64,000 nt of DNA from Sedimentibacter sp. MB31-C6 (GCF_035934735.1 NZ_CP142396.1:2542001-2606000); one strand, 5' to 3'. Shown: positions 39,956 to 51,574, counted from the stretch's first letter. Program-made: numbers and translations. The notes: a model not told the origin generated them from the sequence alone.

Positions 39956-41452
39956 TTTAAGTTTCCCCATTTTCAATTTTTAAAAACTTATGAAGCCACT
40001 AATTTAAAGTAGTTGAAGATATCAAATTGTTGTGATTTAATGTTTTTAGGTATAAAGCTTTGAATTCCAACTTTAGTTTTAACTAAAATACTTTCTATAG
40101 CATAGCCAATGGCATAGTAAATAAACTTAGGAATGTCATAAATTCTCTTTGAACATTCCTTAAGTTCTTTAAAAAATATACTATCAGCTTTTTCAGATGT
40201 CATTATACCAATGTACCCAACAGTAATAGTTGCAAATAGATTAAAATTACGTATAGATTTTAAAGACCAAACTCTAATATCTTCAAAATCAAACTGCTGT
40301 TTTTTGAACTTAAAATATTCTTCAATACGCCATCTCGTTAAATACACTTTAGTTACTATAAGCGATATCTTTTTCTTTTCAGATGATTTTAAATTTGTAA
40401 GTAACATCATAGGAATCTGTCCAAAACCGTAAACTACTATTAAGGTTAATTCTTGTTTTGGAAATTCGCATAAACTAACAGGGATATAACTAATTTTACA
40501 GTCAATATTTTTTTTATTTTTTCCCTTGAATTTTAAACAATAATTACCTTTATACTTACTAACTACATCAAGAACATTTTGAGTTTTATCATTATAGATA
40601 ACATTACGATTCATTTTTATACGTATTACAAAACGTTCTTTATTCTTAATAAAATATCTAAAATATTCATTTGCATCAAAGCCTCTATCTAATGTCCTTA
40701 TGCATTTGTTTCCAAAATTTTCGCTAAGTGACTTTAAACATTTAATATTTTCATGAGTTTCACTGATAAATCCCTTTTCTTCTGCTGAAAATACTTTTTC
40801 ATAAACGGGAAGAGGCATTTTTCTATTAGAAGTTAATACAGCAGCTTCGATTGTTTGGTACCCCTTTACTATTTTACCGGTACTACCGTCACGTACGTCA
40901 GCTAAAGCTTCTAACTTTTTACTGCATGGTTTTGCTATGTCTGAATTATCAACGACAATTACAGAATAATCATCTTTAATATTTTGTTTAACTATATCAA
41001 CATAATTTTCCATAACCTGATCACCATCATCAAAATCATGAAGATTTCTTGACAAACGTTCAATAGTTTTTTTAAGAGTTATAGATTCTTTTAAAGAACG
41101 TGCAATTTCACTTAAATGAGTTTTATTTCCTTCGAGTAAACCGTAAATCATCTGTGTTAAGAACTTTATTTTAGGACGTTTTAAACCAGTAGAAATTTTA
41201 TTTGAAAAATTTGAAATATCCCGTTTTAATTCATAAGCTAATCTGTTATAATTAATCATGCAAGAATGCTCCTTTGTTTAGTTTTTGGTTGCACATTAAT
41301 TATAACATATAGGTGAGCATTTTTGCATTTTTTATTGTAAAATCAACAAATCTGTGTTTAACATTTTATTTTTTTTCTTAAATTGTGGATAACTAATATT
41401 ATTTTCATTCTTTTATTTTAATCATGGTCTTGAAAAAATGGGGAAACTTAAA
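39956..41452 (-). mobile_element. IS4-family insertion sequence, complete, with 8-bp target duplication
   Basis: 1497 bp. Terminal inverted repeats TTTAAGTTTCCCCATTTT at the left and its complement (AAAATGGGGAAACTTAAA) at the right, flanked by the direct repeat AGCTTTTA at 39948-39955 and 41453-41460. One intact transposase gene on the minus strand. Perfect ends, target duplication and an open frame point to a recent and possibly active insertion between the tRNA array and prmA. Confidence 0.93.
39988..41259 (-). CDS. IS4-family DDE transposase
   Basis: 423 aa, intact. DDE catalytic residues appear in VVDNSDIAKP (first Asp), RTLDRGFDANEYF (second Asp) and the IS4 Y-(2)-R-(3)-E-(6)-K signature YLTRWRIEEYFKFKKQ (glutamate). 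An N-terminal helical DNA-binding region comes first. Ribosome site AAAGGAGCATTCTTGC ahead of the ATG. It fills nearly the whole element. Confidence 0.95.
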   Translation of the reverse strand: MINYNRLAYELKRDISNFSNKISTGLKRPKIKFLTQMIYGLLEGNKTHLSEIARSLKESITLKKTIERLSRNLHDFDDGDQVMENYVDIVKQNIKDDYSVIVVDNSDIAKPCSKKLEALADVRDGSTGKIVKGYQTIEAAVLTSNRKMPLPVYEKVFSAEEKGFISETHENIKCLKSLSENFGNKCIRTLDRGFDANEYFRYFIKNKERFVIRIKMNRNVIYNDKTQNVLDVVSKYKGNYCLKFKGKNKKNIDCKISYIPVSLCEFPKQELTLIVVYGFGQIPMMLLTNLKSSEKKKISLIVTKVYLTRWRIEEYFKFKKQQFDFEDIRVWSLKSIRNFNLFATITVGYIGIMTSEKADSIFFKELKECSKRIYDIPKFIYYAIGYAIESILVKTKVGIQSFIPKNIKSQQFDIFNYFKLVAS

Positions 41453-41463
41453 AGCTTTTAGTC

Positions 41464-41492
41464 TTGATAATATTGAGGGTTAAGTTTATAAT
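41464..41492 (+). promoter_or_regulatory. Promoter of prmA-rsmE
   Basis: TTGATA, 17 bp, TATAAT. The -35 box begins 4 bp after the right-hand target duplication of the IS element, so the insertion spared the core promoter but replaced everything upstream. Confidence 0.82.
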
Positions 41493-41521
41493 ATAGTTGT
41501 AATTAAAATAGTGGAGGAATT

Positions 41522-42496
41522 ATGAATTGGATAGAAGTTTCAATATATACTACGACAAATGGAATAGAAATGATTAATGGTGCACTTATAAATTTAGGGA
41601 TAAATGATGCGATAATTGAAGATCCTAGCGTTTTTCAAGATTTTTTACATAACGATACATTAAACTGGGATTATTATGATGAAGATTTGGCTAAGTTGCA
41701 GGATATAGAAAGTTGCATTAAAGTATATGTGGCAGAAAATAGTCAAGGACAACAGCAGCTTAAGAAAATTAATAATATTATAGAAAATATAAAAAATGAT
41801 AAGATAGATTTAAATTTAGGAAGGCTTGATATTGAATTACGAGTTTTAAATGATGAAGATTGGGCTAATAACTGGAAGCAGTATTTTAAGCCTTTTATTG
41901 TTTCAAATAAAATAATTATAAAGCCAACGTGGGAAGATTATAAGGAATCAATTGAGGGGAAAATAGTTTTAGAAATTGATCCAGGAATGAGTTTTGGTAC
42001 AGGACAACATCATACAACTCGCCTATGTATTGAACAAATTGTAAAACATCTTAAAGAAAGTATGGATGTTTTAGATATGGGCTGTGGAAGTGGTATATTG
42101 TCTATTGCAAGCATATTGCTAGGAGCTAATAGTTGTGTTGGAGTTGACATTGATGAAAATGCAATTCGAATAGCAAAAGAAAATGCAGCATTAAATAATA
42201 TTTATGAAGAAAAATTTAGAGTTTTATGTGGTGACATTACTGTTGATGAAGACTTACAGGATGCAATAGGTGAAAATAAGTTTGACATGATAGCAGTAAA
42301 TATTATAGCTCAAATAATAATGGGAATGAGTTGGACGTTTCCTAAGTTTTTAAAAAAGGGTGGATTAGTAATAGCTTCTGGAATAATCAAGGAATATTTA
42401 CAGGATATTATAGATAATTTTGAAGGACTTGGATTTGAAGTTTTAGAAATAAACGAAAGTGAAGAATGGGTTTCTGTAACGGCTATAAAGAAATAA
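41522..42496 (+). CDS. prmA: Ribosomal protein L11 methyltransferase PrmA
   Basis: SAM-dependent methylation of L11 on the ribosome. 324 aa with an N-terminal L11-binding domain and DPGMSFGTGQHHTTRLC (~156), the SAM site DMGCGSGILSIAS (~185), GVDIDENAIRIA and the catalytic-region VNIIAQIIM. GTGGAGGAATT ribosome site. In many Firmicutes prmA-rsmE follow dnaJ; here they precede the hrcA cluster, with two genes in between. Confidence 0.93.
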   Translation: MNWIEVSIYTTTNGIEMINGALINLGINDAIIEDPSVFQDFLHNDTLNWDYYDEDLAKLQDIESCIKVYVAENSQGQQQLKKINNIIENIKNDKIDLNLGRLDIELRVLNDEDWANNWKQYFKPFIVSNKIIIKPTWEDYKESIEGKIVLEIDPGMSFGTGQHHTTRLCIEQIVKHLKESMDVLDMGCGSGILSIASILLGANSCVGVDIDENAIRIAKENAALNNIYEEKFRVLCGDITVDEDLQDAIGENKFDMIAVNIIAQIIMGMSWTFPKFLKKGGLVIASGIIKEYLQDIIDNFEGLGFEVLEINESEEWVSVTAIKK

Positions 42497-42538
42497 ATAA
42501 TAGATAGGTTTGTAATTAATTGTTAGAAGGGGATTTTA

Positions 42539-43276
42539 ATGTTTAGATATTTTTGTGCAGAAAGCAATATAGAAGATAATAAAGTTAAAGTAATAAGTGG
42601 AGATGCTAGACATTTAAAGACTATATTACGTGCTCAATTAGGAGATATAATATCTGTTATTACTGAAAGTCATGAATATAGAGCTGAAATTATAAATATT
42701 AGTAACGATGAGGTAATTTGTTTTTTAAAGGAAAAAGTAGAAACTAATAATGAAACAAATGTAAATATAACTTTATGTCAAGGAATTCCGAAACAAACTA
42801 AAATGGAAACTATTATTCAACAAAATGTTGAGTTAGGTGTAAAGAGATTTATACCTTTAATAACTGAGAGAACAGTTGTTAAAATAAATGATAAAGACAG
42901 AGAATTAAAAAAACTAGAACGTTGGAGAAAAATTGCAAAAGAATCTGCAAAACAAAGTAAAAGAAATATTGTACCTCAGGTTGAAAATATTGTTACATTA
43001 AAAGATTTTGTTAAAAGTATAAAAAATGAAAATTCTCAAATTATCGTACCATATGAACTTGAAAATGGGAAGACACTTAGCAATGTATTAAAAGAGCAAA
43101 AAAATAATTACTATATAGTAATAGGACCAGAGGGTGGTTTTGATATCAAAGAGATTGAAATGTTAGAAGAGATAGGGGGTCAAGTAGTAACTCTTGGTAA
43201 GAGAATATTAAGAACTGAAACTGCTGGAGTAGTTACTTCTGCTGTTGTTTTATATGAATGTAACGAAATGATATAA
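42539..43276 (+). CDS. rsmE: 16S rRNA m3U1498 methyltransferase RsmE
   Basis: SPOUT-class RNA methyltransferase for U1498 of 16S rRNA. 245 aa: an N-terminal PUA-like domain (HLKTILRAQLGDIISV), LCQGIPKQTKMETIIQQNVELGV, then the knot region VIGPEGGFDIKEIEML and LGKRILRTETAGV. 43 bp after prmA; same operon. Confidence 0.94.
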   Translation: MFRYFCAESNIEDNKVKVISGDARHLKTILRAQLGDIISVITESHEYRAEIINISNDEVICFLKEKVETNNETNVNITLCQGIPKQTKMETIIQQNVELGVKRFIPLITERTVVKINDKDRELKKLERWRKIAKESAKQSKRNIVPQVENIVTLKDFVKSIKNENSQIIVPYELENGKTLSNVLKEQKNNYYIVIGPEGGFDIKEIEMLEEIGGQVVTLGKRILRTETAGVVTSAVVLYECNEMI

Positions 43277-43396
43277 TTTTCAAATTAATTAATAAAAATT
43301 AAGTAATAGTTCTTATTTTTAACTCATAATATGTCTTGAAGTGACGAAAAGTTTACATTTCATAGAATTAATATACATTTAGCAGATAACTTAATA

Positions 43397-43425
43397 GAGA
43401 CAAATCGAGATAAATAAGTTATAAT
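43397..43425 (+). promoter_or_regulatory. Promoter of the symporter gene
   Basis: GAGACA, 17 bp, TATAAT. The rest of 43277-43396 shows nothing I can assign. Confidence 0.6.
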
Positions 43426-43457
43426 ATAAAGAATAAAATAAATAAAAAGGAGGAAAT

Positions 43458-44696
43458 ATGAAAAAGCTACAATTAACAACTAAAATTTTTATAGGTTTAG
43501 CATTAGGTATTTTGGTAGGTCTTATGTTGCAATCTTCACCAAATATAGCTAATAGTTTTATTAAACCTTTCGGAACTTTATTTTTAAATCTTATTAAATT
43601 AGTAATCGTACCTTTAGTATTTTCATCATTAGTAGTAGGAACTTGTAGTTTAGATGACGTTAGAAAGTTAGGTAGAATTGGCGGGAAAACGGTAGCATAC
43701 TACATGTTGACAACTGCTTTTGCAGTAACAATAGGACTTATATTAGCTAACATAACAAATGTAGGTGGTGGATTTAGTATTCCAGTAGATGCTTCAGTAG
43801 AAATAAATGAAGCACCAAATGTAATAGAAACTCTTTTGAATATTATACCATCTAATCCTCTAAAGGCATTAGTTGATGGCAACATGTTGCAGATTATAGC
43901 ATTTGCAATTATTATAGGAATAGGTATAGTAAGCATTGGAGAAAAGGGAAAAATTCTTTTTAACTTCTTTGATTCTTTTGCTGAAGTTATGTATAAGATA
44001 ATTGGTGCAATAATGAAGTTTGCTCCGATAGGTGTTTTTGCTCTTATTACTCCTGTTGTTGCTGAAAACGGACCTTCTGTATTACTTCCATTATTAAAAT
44101 TAATATTAGTTGTATATGCAGGTTGTATACTACATGCTACGGTAACTTATTCATCAACAATTAAAATTTTTGCTAAAGAGAGTCCACTTAAATTTTTTAA
44201 AGGGATAGCACCAGCAACGATTTTTTCATTTACTACAGCAAGTAGTGCTGGTACACTTCCAATAACAATGAAACGTTCAGAAGAAAATTTAGGTGTACCA
44301 AAATCAATAAGTAGTTTTGTTTTACCACTAGGAGCTACTATAAACATGGATGGAACAGCTATATATCAAGGTATCTGCGCAATATTTATCGCTCAAGTAT
44401 ATGGCTTGGATTTATCTTTAGGAGCTCAACTTACTGTTATTTTAACAGCAACGTTGGCTTCAATAGGTACGGCTGGTGTTCCAGGAGCCGGCATGATTAT
44501 GTTAGGTATGGTTTTGCAATCTGTAGGTTTACCAATGGAAGGTATAGCTCTAATAGCTGGAGTTGACAGAATACTTGATATGGCAAGAACTAGTGTTAAT
44601 GTTACAGGAGATGCATCATGTGCTTTAATCGTAGCAGCAACTGAAGGTGAATTAGATAGAGAAGTATATAATTCAACTACAAAGGCAATTAACTAA
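43458..44696 (+). CDS. Sodium/proton:dicarboxylate (glutamate/aspartate) symporter, DAACS family
   Basis: 412 aa polytopic transporter of the GltP/DctA/SstT group. The substrate and ion sites are intact: the serine-rich hairpin FTTASSAGTLPITM (HP1), GATINMDGTAIYQG (TM7 NMDGT), ASIGTAGVPGAGMIML (HP2) and DRILDMARTSVNVTGD (TM8). Glutamate or aspartate uptake is likely and would suit an amino-acid fermenter; substrate and coupling ion are inferred. Single gene with own promoter and terminator. Confidence 0.9.
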   Translation: MKKLQLTTKIFIGLALGILVGLMLQSSPNIANSFIKPFGTLFLNLIKLVIVPLVFSSLVVGTCSLDDVRKLGRIGGKTVAYYMLTTAFAVTIGLILANITNVGGGFSIPVDASVEINEAPNVIETLLNIIPSNPLKALVDGNMLQIIAFAIIIGIGIVSIGEKGKILFNFFDSFAEVMYKIIGAIMKFAPIGVFALITPVVAENGPSVLLPLLKLILVVYAGCILHATVTYSSTIKIFAKESPLKFFKGIAPATIFSFTTASSAGTLPITMKRSEENLGVPKSISSFVLPLGATINMDGTAIYQGICAIFIAQVYGLDLSLGAQLTVILTATLASIGTAGVPGAGMIMLGMVLQSVGLPMEGIALIAGVDRILDMARTSVNVTGDASCALIVAATEGELDREVYNSTTKAIN

Positions 44697-44740
44697 TTTT
44701 AGTCATTTTATTTGTATAAAAGAATAAATGATGATATAAT

Positions 44741-44771
44741 TGGAGCTGATTATCAGCTCCTTATTTATTTG
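44741..44771 (+). terminator. Terminator after the symporter gene
   Basis: GGAGCTGA-TTA-TCAGCTCC stem followed by TTATTTATTT. Confidence 0.85.
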
Positions 44772-44830
44772 ATGTATCATATATGTATGTTTTAACTCAG
44801 ATTAATTAAAAATAATAAAATAGAGGTATT

Positions 44831-45967
44831 ATGAAAAAATTAGGTATTTATATACATATACCATTTTGTAAAAGTAAATGTAATTATTGCGATTTTTATT
44901 CAATAAGTTGGAATAAAGAAGCAGAAAAAAGGTATATAGAGGCTGTTATTAATGAAATAAGAATATATAACGAATCACTAGAAACAAATTATGTTGTTGA
45001 TACAATTTATTTTGGGGGGGGTACTCCAACAATTATTAGTCCTTTAAGTTTAAGTAAAATATTGGACGAAATAAAAAGAGTGTTTAAAGTTGAGAAAAAT
45101 TCTGAAATTAGTATAGAAGCTAATCCTAATACTTTATTATCAAATAATTTATCATTTTATCGTAATATAGGGATTAACAGACTTAGTATTGGTGTTCAAT
45201 CTTTGAATGATGATTTATTATATAAAATAGGAAGGATTCATAACAGTAAGGAAGCGCTTGATTCTATTGATAGAGCAATAATAAATGGTTTTAGTAATAT
45301 AAATGTAGATGTAATGTTTAATATACCTGGACAAACAGTAAAAAATATTGAAAATACTTTAAGTGAAATTATTAAACATAATATAAATCATATATCATTT
45401 TATTCCTTGAAATTAGAAAAAGGAACTCCTTTGTTTGTAATGGAAAAAAAGAATAAACTTATTATGCCAGAAGAAGATGTTGAAAGAGAAATGTATTATT
45501 GTGGCAGAAATGTAATGGAAAATAATAATTTATTTCAATATGAAATTTCTAACTTTGCTAAAAAGAATTACGAATGTAAACATAATTTAAAATATTGGAA
45601 TCAAGAAGAGTACATAGGACTAGGACCTTCAGCTCATTCATTTTTAAATATGAATCGTTATAGCAATTCAGCAGATTTAAACAACTATTGCTTGAATTTA
45701 GTAAAGAAAACTTTCGAAAGAAATATTCATGAGATTCTTAATTATGAAGATATGAAATTTGAATATATTATGCTTCAGTTAAGGTTAAATAAAGGGTTAA
45801 GTATATGTGATTTTAATAAAAAATTTTTGATAGATTTTAATACTGCTTATTCAAGTCAAATAGAATACTTAATAAAAAATAATCTCCTTGAATATAAGGG
45901 TGATAATATAAGACTGACAAAAAAGGGAATGGATATTTCCAATTATGTATTCACGCAATTCATGTAG
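44831..45967 (+). CDS. hemW: Radical SAM heme chaperone HemW
   Basis: 378 aa. The CxxxCxxC iron-sulfur motif is CKSKCNYCDFYS (~13), followed by IYFGGGTPTII, ISIEANPNTL, LSIGVQSLND and, later, the HemW C-terminal domain with LGPSAHSF. It lacks the extra N-terminal cysteine region of true HemN oxidases, so heme insertion rather than coproporphyrinogen oxidation is predicted. It precedes hrcA as in many Firmicutes. Confidence 0.9.
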   Translation: MKKLGIYIHIPFCKSKCNYCDFYSISWNKEAEKRYIEAVINEIRIYNESLETNYVVDTIYFGGGTPTIISPLSLSKILDEIKRVFKVEKNSEISIEANPNTLLSNNLSFYRNIGINRLSIGVQSLNDDLLYKIGRIHNSKEALDSIDRAIINGFSNINVDVMFNIPGQTVKNIENTLSEIIKHNINHISFYSLKLEKGTPLFVMEKKNKLIMPEEDVEREMYYCGRNVMENNNLFQYEISNFAKKNYECKHNLKYWNQEEYIGLGPSAHSFLNMNRYSNSADLNNYCLNLVKKTFERNIHEILNYEDMKFEYIMLQLRLNKGLSICDFNKKFLIDFNTAYSSQIEYLIKNNLLEYKGDNIRLTKKGMDISNYVFTQFM

Positions 45968-46023
45968 AGATTCTTATAAATAGCAATACATATCAAAAAT
46001 ATTTATAAATTTTAATTTTAGTA

Positions 46024-46091
46024 TTGACAAAATTTAAGTAAAGTAGTATCTTATATTCATAGGATTAGCACTCAATTGATGAGAGTGCTAA
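46024..46091 (+). promoter_or_regulatory. hrcA operon promoter with CIRCE operator
   Basis: TTGACA at 46024-46029, 17 bp, TATCTT at 46047-46052, then perfect CIRCE TTAGCACTC-N9-GAGTGCTAA at 46065-46091. Autorepression of hrcA-grpE-dnaK-dnaJ by HrcA is the established model. Confidence 0.95.
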
Positions 46092-46107
46092 CAACGAGGT
46101 GATTAAT

Positions 46108-47172
46108 ATGTCTTTGGATAAAAGAAAAGTAAAAATTCTTAAAGCTATTATTTCAAGTTATATAGATAATGCGGAAGCAGTAGGATCAAGGACAATATCA
46201 AAAAAATATGAACTTGGCGTTAGCCCGGCTACAATTAGAAATGAAATGTCTGATTTAGAAGAAATGGGTTTCTTGATGCAACCTCATACTTCATCAGGTA
46301 GAATACCAACTGACAAAGCATATAGGTACTATGTAGATGATTTGTGGAAGATGGTTAAGGCTTCTTCGAATAATACTAATTTAGATGAACTTAGAAAAAT
46401 AATAGAAGAAGAGGCCAATGAACTGGATTCAGTATTTAAAAATTCAGTGAGAATACTTTCTCAATTTACAAAATACACTTCATTTCTTGTTTCACCACAG
46501 TTAAGGAAATCAACAATAAAAAGAATACAACTTGTTCCTGTAACTGAAACAAAAGTATTATTGTTACTTATATTAGAAAGCAACATAATAAAACAGGTTA
46601 TGCTAAAATTGAAAAGTCCGATTCCTATTGATCAAATTGATAAGATATCGAATACCCTTTCAGAACAATTATTTGGATATAAATTAGAAGATGTTAATTC
46701 AGATTTAAAGGAAAGCCTAATAAAATATCTTTACAGTTTGAGAGATAATTTTGGGGAGTCATTGTTAGATGTTTTACCATTTTTAATTAATCAGGTAGAA
46801 AAACTTGAAGATATAAGTGTTTATTCAGATGGTATATCAAATATTTTGAATTTACCAGAATACAATGATTTAGACAAAGCAAGAGAGTTTATTACATTTG
46901 CTGAGAATAAACACAGTGTAGCTAAGTTGTTTCAAAGTGTTGGAGAAAATGATTTGGCAATATGTATAGGTCAGGAAAATTTATATGAAGAGTTAAGGGA
47001 TTGTAGTTTAATAACTGCGACATATAAGTTCAATGGTAGGATTATTGGAAAAATAGGAGTTGTTGGACCTACAAGAATGGATTATCAAAGAGTAATTTCT
47101 ACAGTTAAATCAATTTCTGAAGTAATAAATGGAATTATAGATCAAAACTTAACAGATGATAATAAGGAGTGA
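46108..47172 (+). CDS. hrcA: Heat-inducible transcription repressor HrcA
   Basis: Represses CIRCE promoters until heat or GroEL shortage inactivates it. 354 aa with an N-terminal winged helix (AIISSYIDNAEAVGSRTISK, GVSPATIRNEMSDLEEMGFL, HTSSGRIPTDKAYRYYVD) and the C-terminal IGQEN and GVVGPTRMDY blocks. ATG 46108 follows GAGGTGATTAAT; an in-frame GTG at 46099 overlaps that ribosome site. Confidence 0.95.
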   Translation: MSLDKRKVKILKAIISSYIDNAEAVGSRTISKKYELGVSPATIRNEMSDLEEMGFLMQPHTSSGRIPTDKAYRYYVDDLWKMVKASSNNTNLDELRKIIEEEANELDSVFKNSVRILSQFTKYTSFLVSPQLRKSTIKRIQLVPVTETKVLLLLILESNIIKQVMLKLKSPIPIDQIDKISNTLSEQLFGYKLEDVNSDLKESLIKYLYSLRDNFGESLLDVLPFLINQVEKLEDISVYSDGISNILNLPEYNDLDKAREFITFAENKHSVAKLFQSVGENDLAICIGQENLYEELRDCSLITATYKFNGRIIGKIGVVGPTRMDYQRVISTVKSISEVINGIIDQNLTDDNKE

Positions 47173-47176
47173 AGAA

Positions 47177-47770
47177 ATGGCTAGAAAAGCAAAAAAGAAT
47201 AATGAAGAGCAATTAAAAGAGGATATTAATACGGAAACTGAAGAAGAAACTGATAATAGTGAAAAGGTAAAGTCTGATGAATTAGATAAAGAATCAGTTT
47301 CTGAAGAAACAGAGAATGATAATCAAGAAGAAAATCAAAATAACACAGAAGAGGAAGAAAAACTGCAGAATAAAATATTAAGACTTCAAGCTGATTTTTT
47401 AAATTATAAAACTAGAACTGAAAAAGAAAAGACTAGTACTTATGGTAATGCTATTGCTGATACAATTTGTGCATTGTTACCAGTTTTAGATAATTTAGAA
47501 AGAGCTTTAGAAGCAGAAAAAACAGAAGGTAATTCCTTTAAAGAGGGAGTTGAGATGATATATAATCAACTTATAGGAATACTTGAAAAAAAAGGTTTAA
47601 AAGAAATAGAGGCTTTACATAAACCTTTTGACCCTAATATTCATTATGGAGTTGCTTTCGAAGAATGTGATGATGTAGAAGACGATACAGTAATTGAAGT
47701 TTTACAAAAAGGATTTACTGTTAATGATAAAGTAATAAGACCATCAATGGTTAAAATTTGTAAAAAATAA
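47177..47770 (+). CDS. grpE: Nucleotide-exchange factor GrpE
   Basis: Releases ADP from DnaK. 197 aa from ATG 47177, behind AAGGAGTGAAGAA and four bases after the hrcA stop. A long acidic N-terminus (about 1-65) precedes the coiled coil (KILRLQADFLNYKTRTEKEK) and the beta domain ending KGFTVNDKVIRPSMVKI. The acidic leader is longer than usual but not unprecedented. Confidence 0.95.
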   Translation: MARKAKKNNEEQLKEDINTETEEETDNSEKVKSDELDKESVSEETENDNQEENQNNTEEEEKLQNKILRLQADFLNYKTRTEKEKTSTYGNAIADTICALLPVLDNLERALEAEKTEGNSFKEGVEMIYNQLIGILEKKGLKEIEALHKPFDPNIHYGVAFEECDDVEDDTVIEVLQKGFTVNDKVIRPSMVKICKK

Positions 47771-47825
47771 CACGATTTTGGGTTAAGTAAATAGTTAGAA
47801 AAAAATAGTAATATATAAAATATAA

Positions 47826-49703
<1,878 letters not shown>

Positions 49704-49728
49704 TCTGTAACATAAATTAATAGAAATG

Positions 49729-49754
49729 AGCTAAATCCATTAAGGGATTTAGCT
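49729..49754 (+). other. Hairpin between dnaK and dnaJ
   Basis: AGCTAAATCC/GGATTTAGCT around ATTAAG, followed by TAGTTCATTTT. No proper T-run, so it may be an RNA-processing or 3'-stabilising hairpin that lowers dnaJ expression relative to dnaK (inferred). Confidence 0.65.
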
Positions 49755-49791
49755 TAGTTCATTTTCAGGATTGAAATGGAGAGGAGAATGT

Positions 49792-50931
49792 ATGGCAAAA
49801 AGAGATTACTATGAGATTCTAGGCATTAGCAAAGACGCAGATGATAAGGAAATTAAATCAGCCTTTAGAAAGCTTGCAAAGAAATATCATCCCGACTTGA
49901 ATCCAGATAATAAAGAAGCAGAAACAAATTTTAAAGAAATAAATGAAGCCTATGAAGTTCTCAGCGATCCCAATAAAAAGGCAAAATACGATCAATTTGG
50001 CCATGCTGCCTTCGACCAAAGTCAGGGATTTGGCGGTGGTGCAGATTTTAATGACTTTGGCGATATATTTGGTGACATATTTGGAGACTTTTTCGGAGGT
50101 GGCTTCGGCGGCAGTTCTAGAGCACAAAGAACTGGTCCTAGAGCAGGTTCTGATTTGAAAATTAAACTAGATATAACCTTTGAAGAAGCAGCTTTTGGTA
50201 CTAAAAAGGATATAAAAATTAATCGTATAGAAAAATGTCATGTATGCGATGGCTCAGGAGCAAAAAAAGGTACAAGTAAAAAGACATGTCCAACTTGTCA
50301 TGGTGCAGGGCATGTAAAAACAGTACAAAGAACACCATTTGGGCAATTTGCAAGTACAAAAACTTGTACAACATGTAACGGTATTGGAGAAGTAGTAGAG
50401 GAACCGTGTACAGCATGTGGCGGATCAGGTAAAGAAAGAAAATCAAGGAAGCTTTCAATTAATATTCCTGCAGGGGTAGATACTAATTCTGTTATACCTC
50501 TTAGAGGCGAAGGTAACCATGGTGAACGTGGTGGTCCAGCTGGTGATTTGTATGTATATCTTAATGTTAAAGAGCATGAATTGTTCGAAAGGGATGGCTA
50601 TGATGTTTGGTGTGAAATACCAATATCATTTACAAAGGCTGCCTTGGGAGGCAATATAGAAGTCCCTACCTTAGAGGGTAAGGTAAAATATGATATACCA
50701 GAAGGAATGCAACCAGGAACGGTATTTAGATTAAAAAATAAGGGTATTAAAAATTTGCGAGGTTCTAGTAAGGGCGATCAATACGTTAGAGTAAAGATTA
50801 CTGTTCCTAAGAAACTTACAGATAAGCAAAAGGAATTATTGAAAGAATTTGCTAAAGAATATGGAGAAGATGCTGATAAGGATGACAAAAAAGGGTTCTT
50901 TGGAAAAATGAAGGATGCATTTAAGGATTAA
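49792..50931 (+). CDS. dnaJ: Hsp40 co-chaperone DnaJ
   Basis: 379 aa from ATG 49792 behind GAGAGGAGAA. J domain with HPD (KYHPDLNPD), Gly/Phe-rich region (about 70-110, FGGGFGGSS), four CxxCxGxG zinc motifs ([32 protein letters not shown]) and C-terminal beta domains. Delivers substrates to DnaK. Last gene of the heat-shock operon. Confidence 0.97.
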   Translation: MAKRDYYEILGISKDADDKEIKSAFRKLAKKYHPDLNPDNKEAETNFKEINEAYEVLSDPNKKAKYDQFGHAAFDQSQGFGGGADFNDFGDIFGDIFGDFFGGGFGGSSRAQRTGPRAGSDLKIKLDITFEEAAFGTKKDIKINRIEKCHVCDGSGAKKGTSKKTCPTCHGAGHVKTVQRTPFGQFASTKTCTTCNGIGEVVEEPCTACGGSGKERKSRKLSINIPAGVDTNSVIPLRGEGNHGERGGPAGDLYVYLNVKEHELFERDGYDVWCEIPISFTKAALGGNIEVPTLEGKVKYDIPEGMQPGTVFRLKNKGIKNLRGSSKGDQYVRVKITVPKKLTDKQKELLKEFAKEYGEDADKDDKKGFFGKMKDAFKD

Positions 50932-50951
50932 GTAAATTCAGATTCAATAAA

Positions 50952-51007
50952 TTGACAAATTCAATTATCAGTGTTAAAATAAACTTGTCACGGGGCAAAG
51001 TGACAAG
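50952..51007 (+). promoter_or_regulatory. kal promoter with inverted repeat at the transcript start
   Basis: TTGACA, 17 bp, TAAAAT at 50975-50980, then CTTGTCAC-N8-GTGACAAG (50984-51007) spanning the expected start. Either a repressor site or a 5' stabilising hairpin. Confidence 0.7.
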
Positions 51008-51036
51008 AGGAAAGGCAAAAAATTGGAGGAAGAATT

Positions 51037-51420
51037 ATGAAATCATTGATTAGACTTAGAATGAGTGCCCATGATGCACATTATGGGGGAGAATTAGTAG
51101 ATGGAGCAAGAATGCTTGGTCTATTTGGAGATGTAGCAACAGAACTTTTGATATTGAATGATGGAGATGAAGGCTTATTTGTTGCTTATGACGATGTAGA
51201 GTTTCTTGCACCTGTTTTCGCAGGAGATTATATCGAAGCAGAAGGAGAAATAACTTCAGTTGGTAATTCATCAAGAAAGATGAAATTTGAAGCTAGAAAA
51301 GTAATTGCTCCAAGAAAAGATATAAATGATTCTGCTTGTGATGTATTAGATGAACCAATTATTGTATGTAGAGCAACTGGTACATGTGTTGTACCAAAAG
51401 ATAAACAAAGAAAAAAATAA
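51037..51420 (+). CDS. kal: 3-aminobutyryl-CoA ammonia lyase (Kal-like, hotdog fold)
   Basis: 127 aa. The opening [21 protein letters not shown], then [12 protein letters not shown] and [22 protein letters not shown] match the small hotdog-fold ammonia lyases of lysine fermentation, which turn 3-aminobutyryl-CoA into crotonyl-CoA plus ammonia; beta-alanyl-CoA ammonia lyase is a close relative and cannot be excluded. Other lysine-pathway genes (kamA, kamDE, kdd, kce) are not in the window; kal is usually clustered with them. Own promoter and terminator. Confidence 0.75.
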   Translation: MKSLIRLRMSAHDAHYGGELVDGARMLGLFGDVATELLILNDGDEGLFVAYDDVEFLAPVFAGDYIEAEGEITSVGNSSRKMKFEARKVIAPRKDINDSACDVLDEPIIVCRATGTCVVPKDKQRKK

Positions 51421-51431
51421 GTATAAAGCTA

Positions 51432-51460
51432 AAAGGCGGTTAAATACCGTCTTTTTTTTA
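51432..51460 (+). terminator. Terminator after kal
   Basis: AGGCGGT/ACCGTCT stem with loop TAAAT and nine T. Confidence 0.85.
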
Positions 51461-51487
51461 TTTTTAAAATATTATTTGAAAGAACTA

Positions 51488-51515
51488 TTGACAAAAATAT
51501 ATATTATAATATAAT
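51488..51515 (+). promoter_or_regulatory. Promoter of the type IV pilus operon
   Basis: TTGACA, 16 bp, TATAAT. Confidence 0.7.
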
Positions 51516-51574
51516 AATATACAAAATATTACAATTATAGAATAAAATACTATTACTAGAATTAAGAGGTAAAA

